Assembly (NCBI RefSeq): GCF_036059255.1
Contig: NZ_CP107947.1
Span: 3,968,001 to 4,032,000, forward strand
Length of the DNA: 64,000 bases
Direction: 5' to 3'
DNA from: Micromonospora sp. NBC_00389
GTDB taxonomy: Bacteria; Actinomycetota; Actinomycetes; Mycobacteriales; Micromonosporaceae
The notes below the pieces were generated by a model that worked only from the letters and a program-made list of their open reading frames with translations, was not told where the DNA came from and made no database searches. The stretch's first letter is position 1; each line of letters begins with the position of its first letter. Made by a program: the position numbers and the translations under genes. Shown here one piece after another: positions 43,620-58,141 of this stretch.

Positions 43620-44267
43620 TCAGCCGCTGGTCGGACGGCGGGCGGGGCCGTTGTCGACGAGCCGGAAGGTGCTCGGCAGCGGGGCGTCGCCCAGCTCTTC
43701 GAGGATCAGGCCGCTGGTGGCGGAGTGCTGTAGGTACGCCGAGTCGTTGCTGATCGCGTACGCACCCTTGCCGCTGGCGGTGATCGTGAACTGCTGACCC
43801 GGGTTGGCGGTGTCGCAGACCGCCCCCTCGACGGTCAGTGACTCTGTGGTGCGAGGGTTGCGCACCTGCCAGCAGGACGGCTCATCGTTGGCGGGATGGC
43901 TGTTGGGCTGGCCGTACGCCTTGATCAGGTATTTGTCGCCACCGATCGGCGTCGGGACGAACCGTTGGCGGCCGCTGTCGTCGTCGGCCTCGACGAGCTG
44001 GCCGTAGAGCGACACTCCGGACTCGAATGACTGCACCCGGACGATGGCGACCTCCCGTGTACCGGACAGGACGGGGTCGGTCGGACCTGCCGGGGTGGAC
44101 GGCGGCGGGGTGGACGGCGACGGTGGCGACACCGTCGCCGTCGCGGGTGCCGAGGCGGAGGGCCCGGCGGAGGCGGCGGGGTCTGCGGGCGGGTCGGCCT
44201 GGCAGGCCACCAGCGCCCCGGCGCACGTCAACATCGCCGCGCCGGTAGCCCATTTCACCGTCGACAT
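43620..44267 (-). CDS. secreted lipoprotein, Ser/Pro/Thr-rich linker
   Basis: A 215-residue lipoprotein. The signal peptide (MSTVKWATGAAMLTCAGALVAC) ends in a lipobox with the modified Cys at about residue 22, followed by a Ser/Pro/Ala/Thr linker to about residue 75. The folded part (EVAIVRVQSFESGVSLYGQL to SGLILEELGD) includes a trefoil-like AYAISNDSAYLQHSATSG pattern, reminiscent of ricin-B or other beta-rich domains, but I cannot name the family. GAGGAG precedes ATG 44267. It lies opposite in direction to aroK, in the small insert between aroK and aroB. Confidence 0.78.
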   Translation of the reverse strand: MSTVKWATGAAMLTCAGALVACQADPPADPAASAGPSASAPATATVSPPSPSTPPPSTPAGPTDPVLSGTREVAIVRVQSFESGVSLYGQLVEADDDSGRQRFVPTPIGGDKYLIKAYGQPNSHPANDEPSCWQVRNPRTTESLTVEGAVCDTANPGQQFTITASGKGAYAISNDSAYLQHSATSGLILEELGDAPLPSTFRLVDNGPARRPTSG

Positions 44268-44434
44268 GCCCGACTCCTCACCCCTGCCCCGCGACTGTCC
44301 GCCGGGCATCACCATGGACGCGACCACCGCGCCGACACACCCTCCCACAGGCCTGTCACCGCCCGCCGTTTCACCCCGGCCGGCGTATTTCGTCCGTCGT
44401 GGTCGGGTGTGGCGGGCCGGTGGCAGGCACTGCC

Positions 44435-45163
44435 TCAGCTGCGGGCGATGGCGTCGAGCACGTCGGCCAGGGCCTTGGGCTCGCTGAGCATCGGCCAGTG
44501 CCCGGTGGGCAGCTCGAACAGTTGACCACCGGCCAGCCCGGTGAAGAACGGGTGCCCCTGTCCGATCATCTGCTCCACCACCGCCAGCGGGAAGGTGCTG
44601 GCGACCAGCGCGGTCGGCACCGGGCGGCCGCCGGTGCGCCGCACCGGGTCGGTCGCCGCCCGTAGCGGCTGCCCAGTGGCCCGGGCGCGCAGCAGGGCCA
44701 GCGTCGGCTCGTCCAGTCCGGCCAGGTTGGCCGGGTCGGCCGCCGGATCCCAGGCCGGCGGTGGCAGCAGGTGACCAGTACCGATGGCGGCCCGCAGCGC
44801 CTGTTGCTCCTCGGGTGGCACCGTGTCGAACTGCGCCGTGCCGTCCGGCAGCGGCCCGCTCTCCACGTAGACCACCCGGGCGATCCGGTCCGGGATGCGG
44901 TCCGCCGCCTGGGCGACCGGCATGCCACCGCCGGAGTGCCCGACCAGCAGCACCTCCCGCAGGTCCTCGACCTCGATCAACCGGACGATGTCGAGGGTGT
45001 GCGTCTCCAGGCTCACCTCGGGCCCGGCGAGATGGTCCCGCTCGGCCAACCCGGTCAGCGTCATCGGGTAGACCTCATGCCCCTGCGCGCGCAGCGCACC
45101 GGTCACGTCCCGCCACGCCCAGGCACCCAACCAGAACCCCGGTACCAGCACGAACGTCGCCAT
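44435..45163 (-). CDS. alpha/beta hydrolase, RutD/AB-hydrolase-6-like esterase
   Basis: A 242-residue serine hydrolase: FVLVPGFWLGAWAWRDV (oxyanion region), nucleophile elbow VGHSGGGMPVAQAAD with Ser about 90, and a terminal GHWPMLSEPKALADVL holding the catalytic His. This is the small esterase family common in actinobacteria, often annotated as alpha/beta fold hydrolase or salicylate-esterase-like; physiological substrate unknown. ATG 45163 has GGAG upstream. It faces a WYL-type regulator 80 bases away, which may control it. Confidence 0.87.
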   Translation of the reverse strand: MATFVLVPGFWLGAWAWRDVTGALRAQGHEVYPMTLTGLAERDHLAGPEVSLETHTLDIVRLIEVEDLREVLLVGHSGGGMPVAQAADRIPDRIARVVYVESGPLPDGTAQFDTVPPEEQQALRAAIGTGHLLPPPAWDPAADPANLAGLDEPTLALLRARATGQPLRAATDPVRRTGGRPVPTALVASTFPLAVVEQMIGQGHPFFTGLAGGQLFELPTGHWPMLSEPKALADVLDAIARS

Positions 45164-45243
45164 CTGTCGCTCCTTCTCTCGGTTGTGGCCACGACCGTAC
45201 GATTGCAACCGGACAGAATCCGCCCGGTTTAGAGGAGTGGTCT

Positions 45244-47332
<2,089 letters not shown>

Positions 47333-47390
47333 GCGCGAGGAGTGGGCCGGGTTTGCGAGCCCCGCAGTCGCGAACGAAAGGTGGCCCGGC

Positions 47391-47816
47391 GTGAAGGTCT
47401 ACGTCCTCAACGGGCCGAACCTGCGCCGGTTGGGCTCCCGCGAGCCTGCCGTGTACGGCGCGGCCAGCTACGCCGACCTGGTGGCGCTCTGCGAGCACAC
47501 CGGCAAGGAGTTGGGGCTCGACGTGACGGTCCGGCAGACCGACGCCGAGCACGAGCTGCTCGGCTGGCTGCACGCCGCCGCCGACGAGGGCGCCGCGGTG
47601 GTGCTCAACCCGGCCGCCTGGTCGCACTACTCGTACGCGGTGCGGGACGCCTGCGCGATGCTGCGGGGGCCGTTGGTGGAGGTGCACATCTCCAACATCC
47701 ATGCCCGCGAGGACTTCCGGCGCCACTCGGTGGTGTCCGCGGTGGCCGCTGGGGTGATCTGCGGGCTCGGCATTGACGGTTATCGCCTCGCCCTGCACCA
47801 TCTGGCCGCCCGCTGA
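47391..47816 (+). CDS. aroQ: type II 3-dehydroquinate dehydratase
   Basis: Dehydrates 3-dehydroquinate to 3-dehydroshikimate; the type II enzyme is a small dodecameric protein. 141 residues with [21 protein letters not shown] (catalytic Arg and Tyr), [28 protein letters not shown] and [16 protein letters not shown] (catalytic His and Arg). GTG 47391 gives the family start; AAAGGTGG lies upstream, and the frame extends back into the aroB end only as a shadow. It completes the aroC-K-B-Q set. Confidence 0.95.
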   Translation: MKVYVLNGPNLRRLGSREPAVYGAASYADLVALCEHTGKELGLDVTVRQTDAEHELLGWLHAAADEGAAVVLNPAAWSHYSYAVRDACAMLRGPLVEVHISNIHAREDFRRHSVVSAVAAGVICGLGIDGYRLALHHLAAR

Positions 47817-47902
47817 GGGGCCGTCCCGAGCGGGGGCCGGGCGATTCGACGCAGCTAGTAGACTCGTAGGGTCTGTCCGCCAATTGATGATCAAGGCAGG
47901 AA

Positions 47903-48460
47903 ATGGCCTCCACCAACGACCTCAAAAACGGCCTGGTACTCAACCTTGACGGCGAGCTCTGGGCCGTCGTCGAGTTCCAGCACGTCAAGCCCGGTAAGGG
48001 TGGTGCGTTCGTGCGCACCACGCTGAAGAACGTGCTGTCCGGGAAGGTGGTCGACAAGACCTTCAACGCGGGCACCAAGGTCGAAACCGCGACCGTGGAC
48101 AAGCGCACGATGCAGTACCTGTACGCCGACGGCGAGGACTACGTCTTCATGGATCTGGAGACCTTCGACCAGATCACCGTTCCCGGGGGCACCGTCGGCG
48201 AGGCGGCCAACTACCTCCTCCCCGAGGCCGAGGCGACCGTCGCCACGCACGAGAGCGTCCCGCTCTACATCGAGCTGCCCACCAGCGTCGTGCTGGAGGT
48301 CACCTACACCGAGCCGGGTCTGCAGGGCGACCGGTCGACCGGCGGCAACAAGCCGGCCACCGTCGAGACCGGCGCGACCGTGCAGGTGCCGCTCTTCATC
48401 ACCACCGGCGAGAAGATCAAGGTCGACACGCGCGACGGCCGTTACCTCGGCCGCTCCTGA
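47903..48460 (+). CDS. efp: elongation factor P
   Basis: Relieves ribosome stalling at polyproline stretches. The 185-residue protein has the three-domain EF-P layout: an amino-terminal KOW-like domain with the loop [10 protein letters not shown], whose Lys32 is the position modified in many bacteria, then the OB domains with [17 protein letters not shown] and the terminal [17 protein letters not shown]. Which modification, if any, is used here is not visible. The ATG overlaps with nothing upstream; its stop overlaps the nusB start (TGATGG). AAGGCAGG lies near 47891-47899. Confidence 0.97.
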   Translation: MASTNDLKNGLVLNLDGELWAVVEFQHVKPGKGGAFVRTTLKNVLSGKVVDKTFNAGTKVETATVDKRTMQYLYADGEDYVFMDLETFDQITVPGGTVGEAANYLLPEAEATVATHESVPLYIELPTSVVLEVTYTEPGLQGDRSTGGNKPATVETGATVQVPLFITTGEKIKVDTRDGRYLGRS

Positions 48461-48894
48461 TGGCTGAGGGTCCCAAGCAGCAGATGCCCGCGCGTCGCAA
48501 GGCGCGCAAGCGGGCGCTGGACGTCCTCTACGAGGCTGACCTTCGGGACCGGCCCCCGGTCGAGGTGCTCGCCGGCTACCTGCAGCGGATCGAGCAGCCC
48601 CGGCCGGAGCACCTGGGCTACGCGGTGGGCCTGATCGAGGGGGTCGCCGAGCACCTGAACCGGATCGACGAGCTGATCGCCAGCTACGCCGAGGGTTGGA
48701 CGCTGGAGCGGATGCCGGTGGTCGACCGCAACCTCGCCCGGATCGCGGTCTACGAGCTGCTCTACGTCGACGAGATCGACGACGCGGTGGCGATCAGCGA
48801 GGCCGTCGAGCTGGCCCGGCAGATGTCCACCGACGACTCGCCGCGCTTCCTCAACGGCATCCTCGGCCGAATCGCCGAGTACGCCACCCGCTGA
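48460..48894 (+). CDS. nusB: transcription antitermination factor NusB
   Basis: Forms the BoxA-binding complex with NusE (ribosomal S10) for rRNA antitermination. The 144-residue all-helical protein starts ARRKARKRALDVLYEADLRD and contains ELIASYAEGWTLERMPVVDRNLARIAVYELLY and the end RFLNGILGRIAEY (in fragments), all standard. ATG overlaps the efp stop by one base. A strong hairpin follows 26 bases after its stop. Confidence 0.96.
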   Translation: MAEGPKQQMPARRKARKRALDVLYEADLRDRPPVEVLAGYLQRIEQPRPEHLGYAVGLIEGVAEHLNRIDELIASYAEGWTLERMPVVDRNLARIAVYELLYVDEIDDAVAISEAVELARQMSTDDSPRFLNGILGRIAEYATR

Positions 48895-48920
48895 GCGCAC
48901 CCGCTCAGCACCCGTACCAG

Positions 48921-48956
48921 AAGAAGGGCCCGTGCCGGATGGCACGGGCCCTTCTT
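48921..48956. terminator. bidirectional terminator between nusB and bldD
   Basis: A perfect 16-base inverted repeat, AAGAAGGGCCCGTGCC at 48921-48936 and its complement at 48941-48956, with a GGAT loop. On the plus strand it ends in TTCTTGTGG, on the minus strand in CTTCTTCTGG. It lies in the 75-base gap between the convergent nusB and bldD genes, so it should stop transcription in both directions. Confidence 0.93.
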
Positions 48957-48969
48957 GTGGATCGACGGA

Positions 48970-49458
48970 TCAGGACGCGAAGAACGCCCGCGGGTCGGCG
49001 ACCAGCACACCGTGCTCGGTGAGCCGCTCGATCAGACCCGACGGCGAGGCGTCGTAGACGATCGCGAGCGCCCGCAGGTCATCGGCGCGGATGGAGAGCA
49101 CCCGGCCGTTGTAGTCGCCGCGCTGCTGCTGGATGGCGCGGGCGTAGCGGGCGACGTAGGCCAGGTCCTCGGAGGCCTCGTCGTAGAGCCGCTCCAGGTC
49201 CAGGACGATCTTGCTGGTGGGCTCGTGACGGACACCACTGCCGTCGGGCAGCAGCTCCGAGACGGGGACGCGGTAGAACTCAGCCAGCTCGGCCAGGCGG
49301 GACACCGTCACGGCCCGGTCGCCGCGCTCGTACGAGCCGACCACCACGGCCTTCCACCGCCCGTTCGACTTCTCCTCCACGCCCTGCAGGGAGAGACCCT
49401 GCTGCTGGCGGATGGAGCGCAGGCGGGCGCCCAGCGACTTGGCGTATTCAGAGGGCAT
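48970..49458 (-). CDS. bldD: developmental regulator BldD
   Basis: Master repressor of actinomycete development, which binds DNA as a dimer held together by tetrameric cyclic di-GMP. The 162-residue protein has a helix-turn-helix domain (residues about 5-65, AKSLGARLRSIRQQQG and VVGSYERGDRAVTVSRLAELAEFY) and the carboxy-terminal c-di-GMP domain. There the signature RGD-x8-RxxD is intact (QQRGDYNGRVLSIRADDL, about residues 120-137). It faces away from pyrR, with 288 bases between. The efp-nusB-bldD-pyrR order is conserved in actinomycetes. Confidence 0.95.
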   Translation of the reverse strand: MPSEYAKSLGARLRSIRQQQGLSLQGVEEKSNGRWKAVVVGSYERGDRAVTVSRLAELAEFYRVPVSELLPDGSGVRHEPTSKIVLDLERLYDEASEDLAYVARYARAIQQQRGDYNGRVLSIRADDLRALAIVYDASPSGLIERLTEHGVLVADPRAFFAS

Positions 49459-49714
49459 TCGGACACTCCCAGTGCTGCTCGGGGTTCTCCCGTCGATCGC
49501 TACGGAGCGTGACGGTACGGGGATTGCGACACCTGGTCAAGTGGTCGTGACCTTACCGTTGGGGAGCACCGGGGGAGTTATCCCCATTCGCCGGGCCTGA
49601 TCCGATGCTCAGCGGCCGCCGTCCATCGGCCCGGTGACCACTGGTAACGTGGCGTGAAGCCCCGGCCCAGGTCCGTCCGCGGACCGGCCGGAGGTGCCCG
49701 ACATCCTTTAACGA

Positions 49715-49740
49715 CCCGTCCAGTGAGGCGGGGAAGGAGG
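49715..49740 (+). promoter_or_regulatory. predicted PyrR-binding hairpin overlapping the pyrR ribosome site
   Basis: CCCGTC (49715-49720) pairs with GGCGGG (49727-49732) around the loop CAGTGA, giving a short hairpin whose sequence CCAGTGAGGCGGGGAAGG resembles the PyrR-binding loop consensus (CCAGAGAGGCTGGCAAGG-like). The ribosome site GAAGGAGG (49733-49740) follows directly, six bases before the GTG of pyrR. In mycobacteria PyrR represses translation by binding such a leader; the same is inferred here. Confidence 0.75.
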
Positions 49741-49746
49741 TCCGCC

Positions 49747-50331
49747 GTGGCATACCCACCGGCTGCCCGCTCGTCACCACCGCGACAACCCTCGGTGAAG
49801 GTGATCCTCGCCAGCGCCGACGTGCAACGCGTGGTCGACCGCATCGCCCACCAGATCCTGGAGAAGACCCAGGGCGCCGCCGACACGGTGCTGCTCGGGA
49901 TTCCCACCCGGGGTGCCCCGCTCGCTCGGCGGCTCGCCGCCCGAATCAGCACCTTCGAGGACGTCGCCGTCCCGGTCGGTGTGCTCGACATCACGCTCTA
50001 CCGCGACGACCTCCGCCGGCACGCCACCCGCGCGGTCGGCCCGACGGAGCTGCCGGCCGGTGGCATCGACGGCAAGCGGGTCATCCTCGTCGACGACGTG
50101 CTCTTCTCCGGCCGCACCGTCCGGGCCGCGCTCGACGCGCTCAACGACGTGGGCCGCCCGGCGTCCGTGCAGCTCGCCGTCCTGGTCGACCGCGGCCACC
50201 GGGAGCTGCCGATCCGGGCCGACTACGTCGGCAAGAACATCCCGACCTCGCTCGTCGAGAGCGTCAGGGTCACGCTCGCCGAGACCGACGGAGCCGACGA
50301 GGTCAAGCTGTACGGGGGGACCACCTCATGA
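49747..50331 (+). CDS. pyrR: bifunctional pyr regulator / uracil phosphoribosyltransferase
   Basis: RNA-binding repressor of the pyrimidine genes, with uracil phosphoribosyltransferase activity. The 194-residue protein has [21 protein letters not shown], the [13 protein letters not shown] loop, LYRDDL and the PRPP-binding [18 protein letters not shown], then [20 protein letters not shown], all close to known PyrR. GTG 49747 follows GAAGGAGG. An amino-terminal extension [14 protein letters not shown] is typical of actinobacterial forms. Its stop overlaps pyrB (ATGA). The RNA hairpin in its own leader suggests that it regulates itself. Confidence 0.95.
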   Translation: MAYPPAARSSPPRQPSVKVILASADVQRVVDRIAHQILEKTQGAADTVLLGIPTRGAPLARRLAARISTFEDVAVPVGVLDITLYRDDLRRHATRAVGPTELPAGGIDGKRVILVDDVLFSGRTVRAALDALNDVGRPASVQLAVLVDRGHRELPIRADYVGKNIPTSLVESVRVTLAETDGADEVKLYGGTTS

Positions 50332-51254
50332 TCAGGCACTTGCTCTCCGGCGCGGACCTGGACGCCGACACCGCCACCGAGATCCTGGACACCGCCGCCG
50401 AGATGGCCACGGTCGCCGGCCGGGAGATCAAGAAGCTGCCCGCGCTGCGTGGCCGGACCGTGGTGAACCTCTTCTACGAGGACTCCACCCGCACCCGGAT
50501 CTCCTTCGAGGCGGCGGCGAAGCGGCTCAGCGCCGACGTGATCAACTTTTCCGCGAAGGGGTCCAGCGTCACCAAGGGCGAGAGCCTGAAGGACACCGCG
50601 CTGACCCTGCAGGCCATGGGCGCCGACGCCGTGGTCGTCCGGCACCCTGCCTCCGGTGCGCCGCACCGGCTGGCCAACTGGGTGGACGGGTCGGTGGTCA
50701 ACGCCGGCGACGGCACCCATGAGCACCCCACCCAGGCGCTGCTGGACGCGTACACCATGCGGGCCCGGCTGGGCCGGCTGGCCGGCCTGTCGGTCGCGGT
50801 CGTCGGGGACGTGCTGCACTCCCGGGTGGCCCGCTCGAACGTGCTGCTGCTCTCCACCCTCGGCGCCAAGGTCACCCTGGTCGGCCCGCCCACCCTCATC
50901 CCGGTGGACATCTCCGCGGCGCTCGCCCCCGGCACCGACGTCTCCTACGACCTCGACTCCGTGCTGCCCAACGTCGACGTGGTGATGATGCTGCGGGTGC
51001 AGCGGGAGCGGATGAACGACTCCTACTTCCCCTCCGCCCGCGAGTACGCCCGCCGCTACGGCCTGGACGGGCCGCGGATGCGCCGGCTGCCCGAGCACGC
51101 GATCGTCATGCACCCCGGCCCGATGAACCGGGGGATGGAGATCACTCCCGAGGTGGCCGACTCTCCCCGCTCCACGATCGTCGAACAGGTCACCAACGGG
51201 GTCTCCGTGCGGATGGCCGTCCTGTACCTGCTGCTCGGAGGGAACAACCGGTGA
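50328..51254 (+). CDS. pyrB: aspartate carbamoyltransferase catalytic subunit
   Basis: Makes carbamoyl aspartate, the committed step of pyrimidine synthesis. 308 residues: carbamoyl-phosphate site [19 protein letters not shown] (about 50-68), [39 protein letters not shown], and the later [10 protein letters not shown] and [12 protein letters not shown]. No regulatory PyrI subunit gene is adjacent; PyrB next to PyrC without PyrI is usual here. ATGA overlap with pyrR and GTGA with pyrC. Confidence 0.96.
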   Translation: MIRHLLSGADLDADTATEILDTAAEMATVAGREIKKLPALRGRTVVNLFYEDSTRTRISFEAAAKRLSADVINFSAKGSSVTKGESLKDTALTLQAMGADAVVVRHPASGAPHRLANWVDGSVVNAGDGTHEHPTQALLDAYTMRARLGRLAGLSVAVVGDVLHSRVARSNVLLLSTLGAKVTLVGPPTLIPVDISAALAPGTDVSYDLDSVLPNVDVVMMLRVQRERMNDSYFPSAREYARRYGLDGPRMRRLPEHAIVMHPGPMNRGMEITPEVADSPRSTIVEQVTNGVSVRMAVLYLLLGGNNR

Positions 51255-52528
51255 CCGCGTACCTGATCACCAGCGTGAGTGTCGTCGGCTCCGCACCGAC
51301 CGACCTGCTGATCCGCGACGGCGTGGTCGCCGAGGTCGGCCCGGGGCTGTCCGCACCGGACGCCACGGTGCTCGACGGCACCGGCCTGGTCGCCCTGCCC
51401 GGCCTGGTCGACCTGCACACCCACCTGCGCGAGCCCGGTCGGGAGGACGCCGAGACCGTCGAGTCCGGCTCCCGCGCGGCCGCGCTGGGCGGCTACACCG
51501 CGGTCTGCGCGATGGCCAACACCTCCCCGGTCGCGGACACCGCCGGCGTGGTCGAGCAGGTCTGGCGGCTCGGCCGGGAGGCCGGGCTGGTCGACGTGCA
51601 GCCGATCGGCGCGGTCACCGTCGGGCTGGCCGGCGAGCGCCTGGCCGAGCTGGGCGCGATGGCCGACTCCGCGGCCCGGGTGCGGATCTTCTCCGACGAC
51701 GGGCACTGCGTCGCCGACCCGAAGCTGATGCGCCGGGCCCTGGAGTACGTCAAGGCGTTCGACGGGATCATCGCCCAGCACGCCGAGGAGCCCCGGCTCA
51801 CCGAGGGCGCCCAGATGCACGAGGGTGAGGTCTCCACCCGACTCGGGCTGATCGGCTGGCCGGCGGTCGCCGAGGAGGCGATCATCGCCCGGGACGTGCT
51901 GCTCGCCGAGCACGTGGGCAGCCGGTTGCACGTCTGCCACGTCTCCACCGCCGGCAGCGTCGAGGTGCTGCGCCAGGCCAAGGCGCGCGGGGTACGGGTC
52001 ACCGCCGAGGTCACCCCGCACCACCTGCTGCTCACCGACGAGCGGGCGGAGAGCTACGACCCGGTCTTCAAGGTCAACCCGCCGCTGCGCACCGCCGCGG
52101 ACATCGCCGCGCTGCGCGCCGCGCTCGCCGACGGGGTGCTCGACGTGATCGCCACCGACCACGCCCCGCACGCCGTGGAGGACAAGGAGTGCGAGTGGGC
52201 GTACGCCCGGCCGGGGATGCTCGGCCTGGAGACGGCCCTCTCCATCGCGCTGGACGTGCTCGGCCCCAAGTGGGACCTGATCGCCGAGCGGATGTCGCGG
52301 ACCCCGGCCCGGATCGCCGGGCTGGCCGGCCACGGCGTCGACCCGGCACCCGGCGTGCCGGCCAACCTGACCCTGGTCGACCCGGCCGCCCGCCGCACCA
52401 TCGACCCGGCGGAGCTGGCCAGTCGCAGTCGCAACACCCCGTACGCCCGCATGACGCTGCCGGGTCGCATCGTGGCGACCTTCCTGCGTGGCGAGCCGAC
52501 GGTCCTGGACGGAAAGGCAATCAAGTGA
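51251..52528 (+). CDS. pyrC: dihydroorotase
   Basis: Cyclises carbamoyl aspartate to dihydroorotate. At 425 residues it is of the class I (amidohydrolase) type: zinc site [10 protein letters not shown] (about residues 54-63), [55 protein letters not shown], and [15 protein letters not shown] near residue 303. All metal ligands appear present. The GTG start overlaps pyrB, and the stop overlaps carA (GTGA). Confidence 0.96.
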   Translation: MTAYLITSVSVVGSAPTDLLIRDGVVAEVGPGLSAPDATVLDGTGLVALPGLVDLHTHLREPGREDAETVESGSRAAALGGYTAVCAMANTSPVADTAGVVEQVWRLGREAGLVDVQPIGAVTVGLAGERLAELGAMADSAARVRIFSDDGHCVADPKLMRRALEYVKAFDGIIAQHAEEPRLTEGAQMHEGEVSTRLGLIGWPAVAEEAIIARDVLLAEHVGSRLHVCHVSTAGSVEVLRQAKARGVRVTAEVTPHHLLLTDERAESYDPVFKVNPPLRTAADIAALRAALADGVLDVIATDHAPHAVEDKECEWAYARPGMLGLETALSIALDVLGPKWDLIAERMSRTPARIAGLAGHGVDPAPGVPANLTLVDPAARRTIDPAELASRSRNTPYARMTLPGRIVATFLRGEPTVLDGKAIK

Positions 52529-53692
52529 CCCGCAGACGTTCCGCGATCCTCGTACTCGAGGACGGGCGTACGTTCCACGGCGAGGCGTACGGCAGTGTCG
52601 GGGAGACCTTCGGCGAGGCGGTCTTCAACACCGGCATGACCGGCTACCAGGAGACCCTCACCGACCCGTCCTACCACCGGCAGGTGGTGGTGCAGACCGC
52701 CCCGCACATCGGCAACACCGGCGTCAACGGTGAGGACGACGAGTCCAGCCGGATCTGGGTGGCCGGGTACGTGGTGCGCGATCCGGCCCGGATCGGTTCG
52801 AACTGGCGGGCCACCGGCAGTCTTGAGGACCGGCTCGCCACCGAGGGTGTGGTGGGCATCAGCGGAGTGGACACCCGGGCGCTGACCCGGCACCTGCGGG
52901 AGCGGGGCGCCATGCGGGTGGGCATCTCCAGTGTCGACGACGACCCGCGCGGCCTGCTGGCCCGGGTTCGCCAGTCGCCGCAGATGGTCGGCGCGAACCT
53001 CTCTGCCGAGGTGACCACCGCCGAGCCGTACGTCGTCGAGGCGGTCGGGGAGCACCGGTTCACCGTGGCGGCGCTGGACCTGGGCATCAAGCGCAACGTG
53101 CCGCGCCGGCTCGCCGCGCGCGGGGTGACCACCCACGTGCTGCCGGCCGGGTCGAGCATCGAGGAACTGCTCGCCACCGGCGCCGACGCGATCTTCCTGT
53201 CGCCCGGCCCCGGCGACCCGGCCACCGCCGACGGCCCGGTGGCGCTGGCCCGGGAGGCGCTCGTCCGGCGGGTGTCGCTGTTCGGCATCTGCTTCGGCAG
53301 CCAGATCCTCGGCCGGGCGCTCGGCTTCGGCACCTACAAGCTGGGCTACGGCCACCGGGGGATCAACCAGCCGGTGCTCGACCGGGCCACCGGCAAGGTG
53401 GAGGTGACCAGCCACAACCACGGCTTCGCCGTCCAGGTGCCCGGCGCGGGGCAGGGCGCGGTGGTCCCCGACCAGGTGATCGACACCGATTTCGGCGGGG
53501 TTCGGGTCAGCCACGTCTGCCTCAATGACAACGTGGTCGAGGGGCTGCGAGCCGTGGACGTGCCCGCCTTCACCGTTCAGTACCACCCGGAGGCGGCGGC
53601 CGGCCCGCACGACGCGGACTACCTCTTCGACCGTTTCGCCGAGCTGATCGAAGGCCGCGGCCTCGACTCGCAGCACAGTGAGGGGCGCAGCA

Positions 53693-53700
<8 letters not shown>
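52525..53700 (+). CDS. carA: carbamoyl-phosphate synthase small (glutaminase) subunit
   Basis: Hydrolyses glutamine and passes ammonia to CarB. 391 residues: [15 protein letters not shown] at the start, then [32 protein letters not shown], the glutaminase core with FLSPGPGDP, the nucleophile Cys in [23 protein letters not shown] and [12 protein letters not shown] (His-Glu of the triad). The residue after ICFG is Ser where actinobacterial enzymes often have Asn or His; this is not catalytic. GTG 52525 overlaps pyrC. The end overlaps carB by eight bases. Confidence 0.96.
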
Positions 53701-57036
<3,336 letters not shown>

Positions 57037-57040
<4 letters not shown>

Positions 57041-58083
57041 CCGTGTTCGAGCGGGTGGTGCGGCCGCAGTTGTTCCGGGTTGGCGGTGGGGACGCGGAGG
57101 CGGCGCACGAGTGGACGTTGCGGCGGCTGGCCGCGCTGTCCCGGCGGCCGATGGCGTTGGCGGCGCTGCGGGCCCGGTACGCGGTCCAGGCACCGCGCAC
57201 GGTGTTCGGCGTGCGGTTCCCCAACCCGGTCGGGCTGGCCGCTGGAATGGACAAGGACGGGGCGGCGCTGCCGGCCTGGCCGGCGCTGGGCTTCGGCTTC
57301 GTCGAGGTCGGCACGGTCACCGCGCGGGCACAGCCGGGCAACCCCCGGCCGCGGCTGTTCCGGCTGCCGGCCAGCGAGGCCGTGGTCAACCGGATGGGCT
57401 TCAACAACGCCGGCGCCGCCGCACTGGCCGCCCGGCTGACCGCGCTGCCGCGGCCGATCGGCGTGCCGCTGGGAATCTCGTTGGGCAAATCCAAGGTGAC
57501 CCCGCTGGACGAGGCGGTCGAGGACTACCTCGCCTCGTACCGGGCGCTGCGCGGGCACGGCGACTACTTCGCGGTGAACGTCTCCTCACCGAACACCCCC
57601 GGGCTGCGCTCGTTGCAGGATCGGGCACACCTGGACGCGCTGCTCGCCGCGCTGGTCGGGGAGAAGCCGGTGTTGGTCAAGATCGCCCCTGATCTGACCG
57701 AGGCGGCGATCGCCGAGCTGTTGGAGGTCTGCCTGGCCCGGGGCGCGGCCGGGGTGATCGCCACCAACACCACCCTGGCCCGGGACGGGCTCGCCCCGGT
57801 GGACGCCGAGCGTGGCGCCCAGGCCGGCGGCCTGTCCGGCCGGCCGCTCACCGGCCGGGCCCGGGAGGTGGTCTCCTTCGTGCACCGGGAGACCGGTGGC
57901 CGGCTGCCGATCATCGGGGTCGGCGGAGTGCTGGACCCGGACGACGCGGCGGGGATGTTCGACGCCGGCGCCGCCCTGGTGCAGCTCTACACCGGCTTCA
58001 TCTACCGGGGCCCCGCCCTGGTCCGTGCCGTCGCCCGCGCGACGGCCGCGTCCCCGGCGCCGGACGCGGTCGCCGGGCGGTGA
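57037..58083 (+). CDS. pyrD: class 2 (quinone-dependent) dihydroorotate dehydrogenase
   Basis: Oxidises dihydroorotate to orotate, passing electrons to the quinone pool at the membrane. 348 residues: an amino-terminal amphipathic region ([24 protein letters not shown]) typical of class 2, [65 protein letters not shown] (catalytic Ser), [11 protein letters not shown] and [19 protein letters not shown] for FMN binding. It starts with GTG overlapping carB. Confidence 0.96.
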
Positions 58084-58141
58084 CCGGACCCGGCGTGGGG
58101 CGTACGGCTGCCCTGCCCGCCCAGGACTGGAAGGAACGCGC

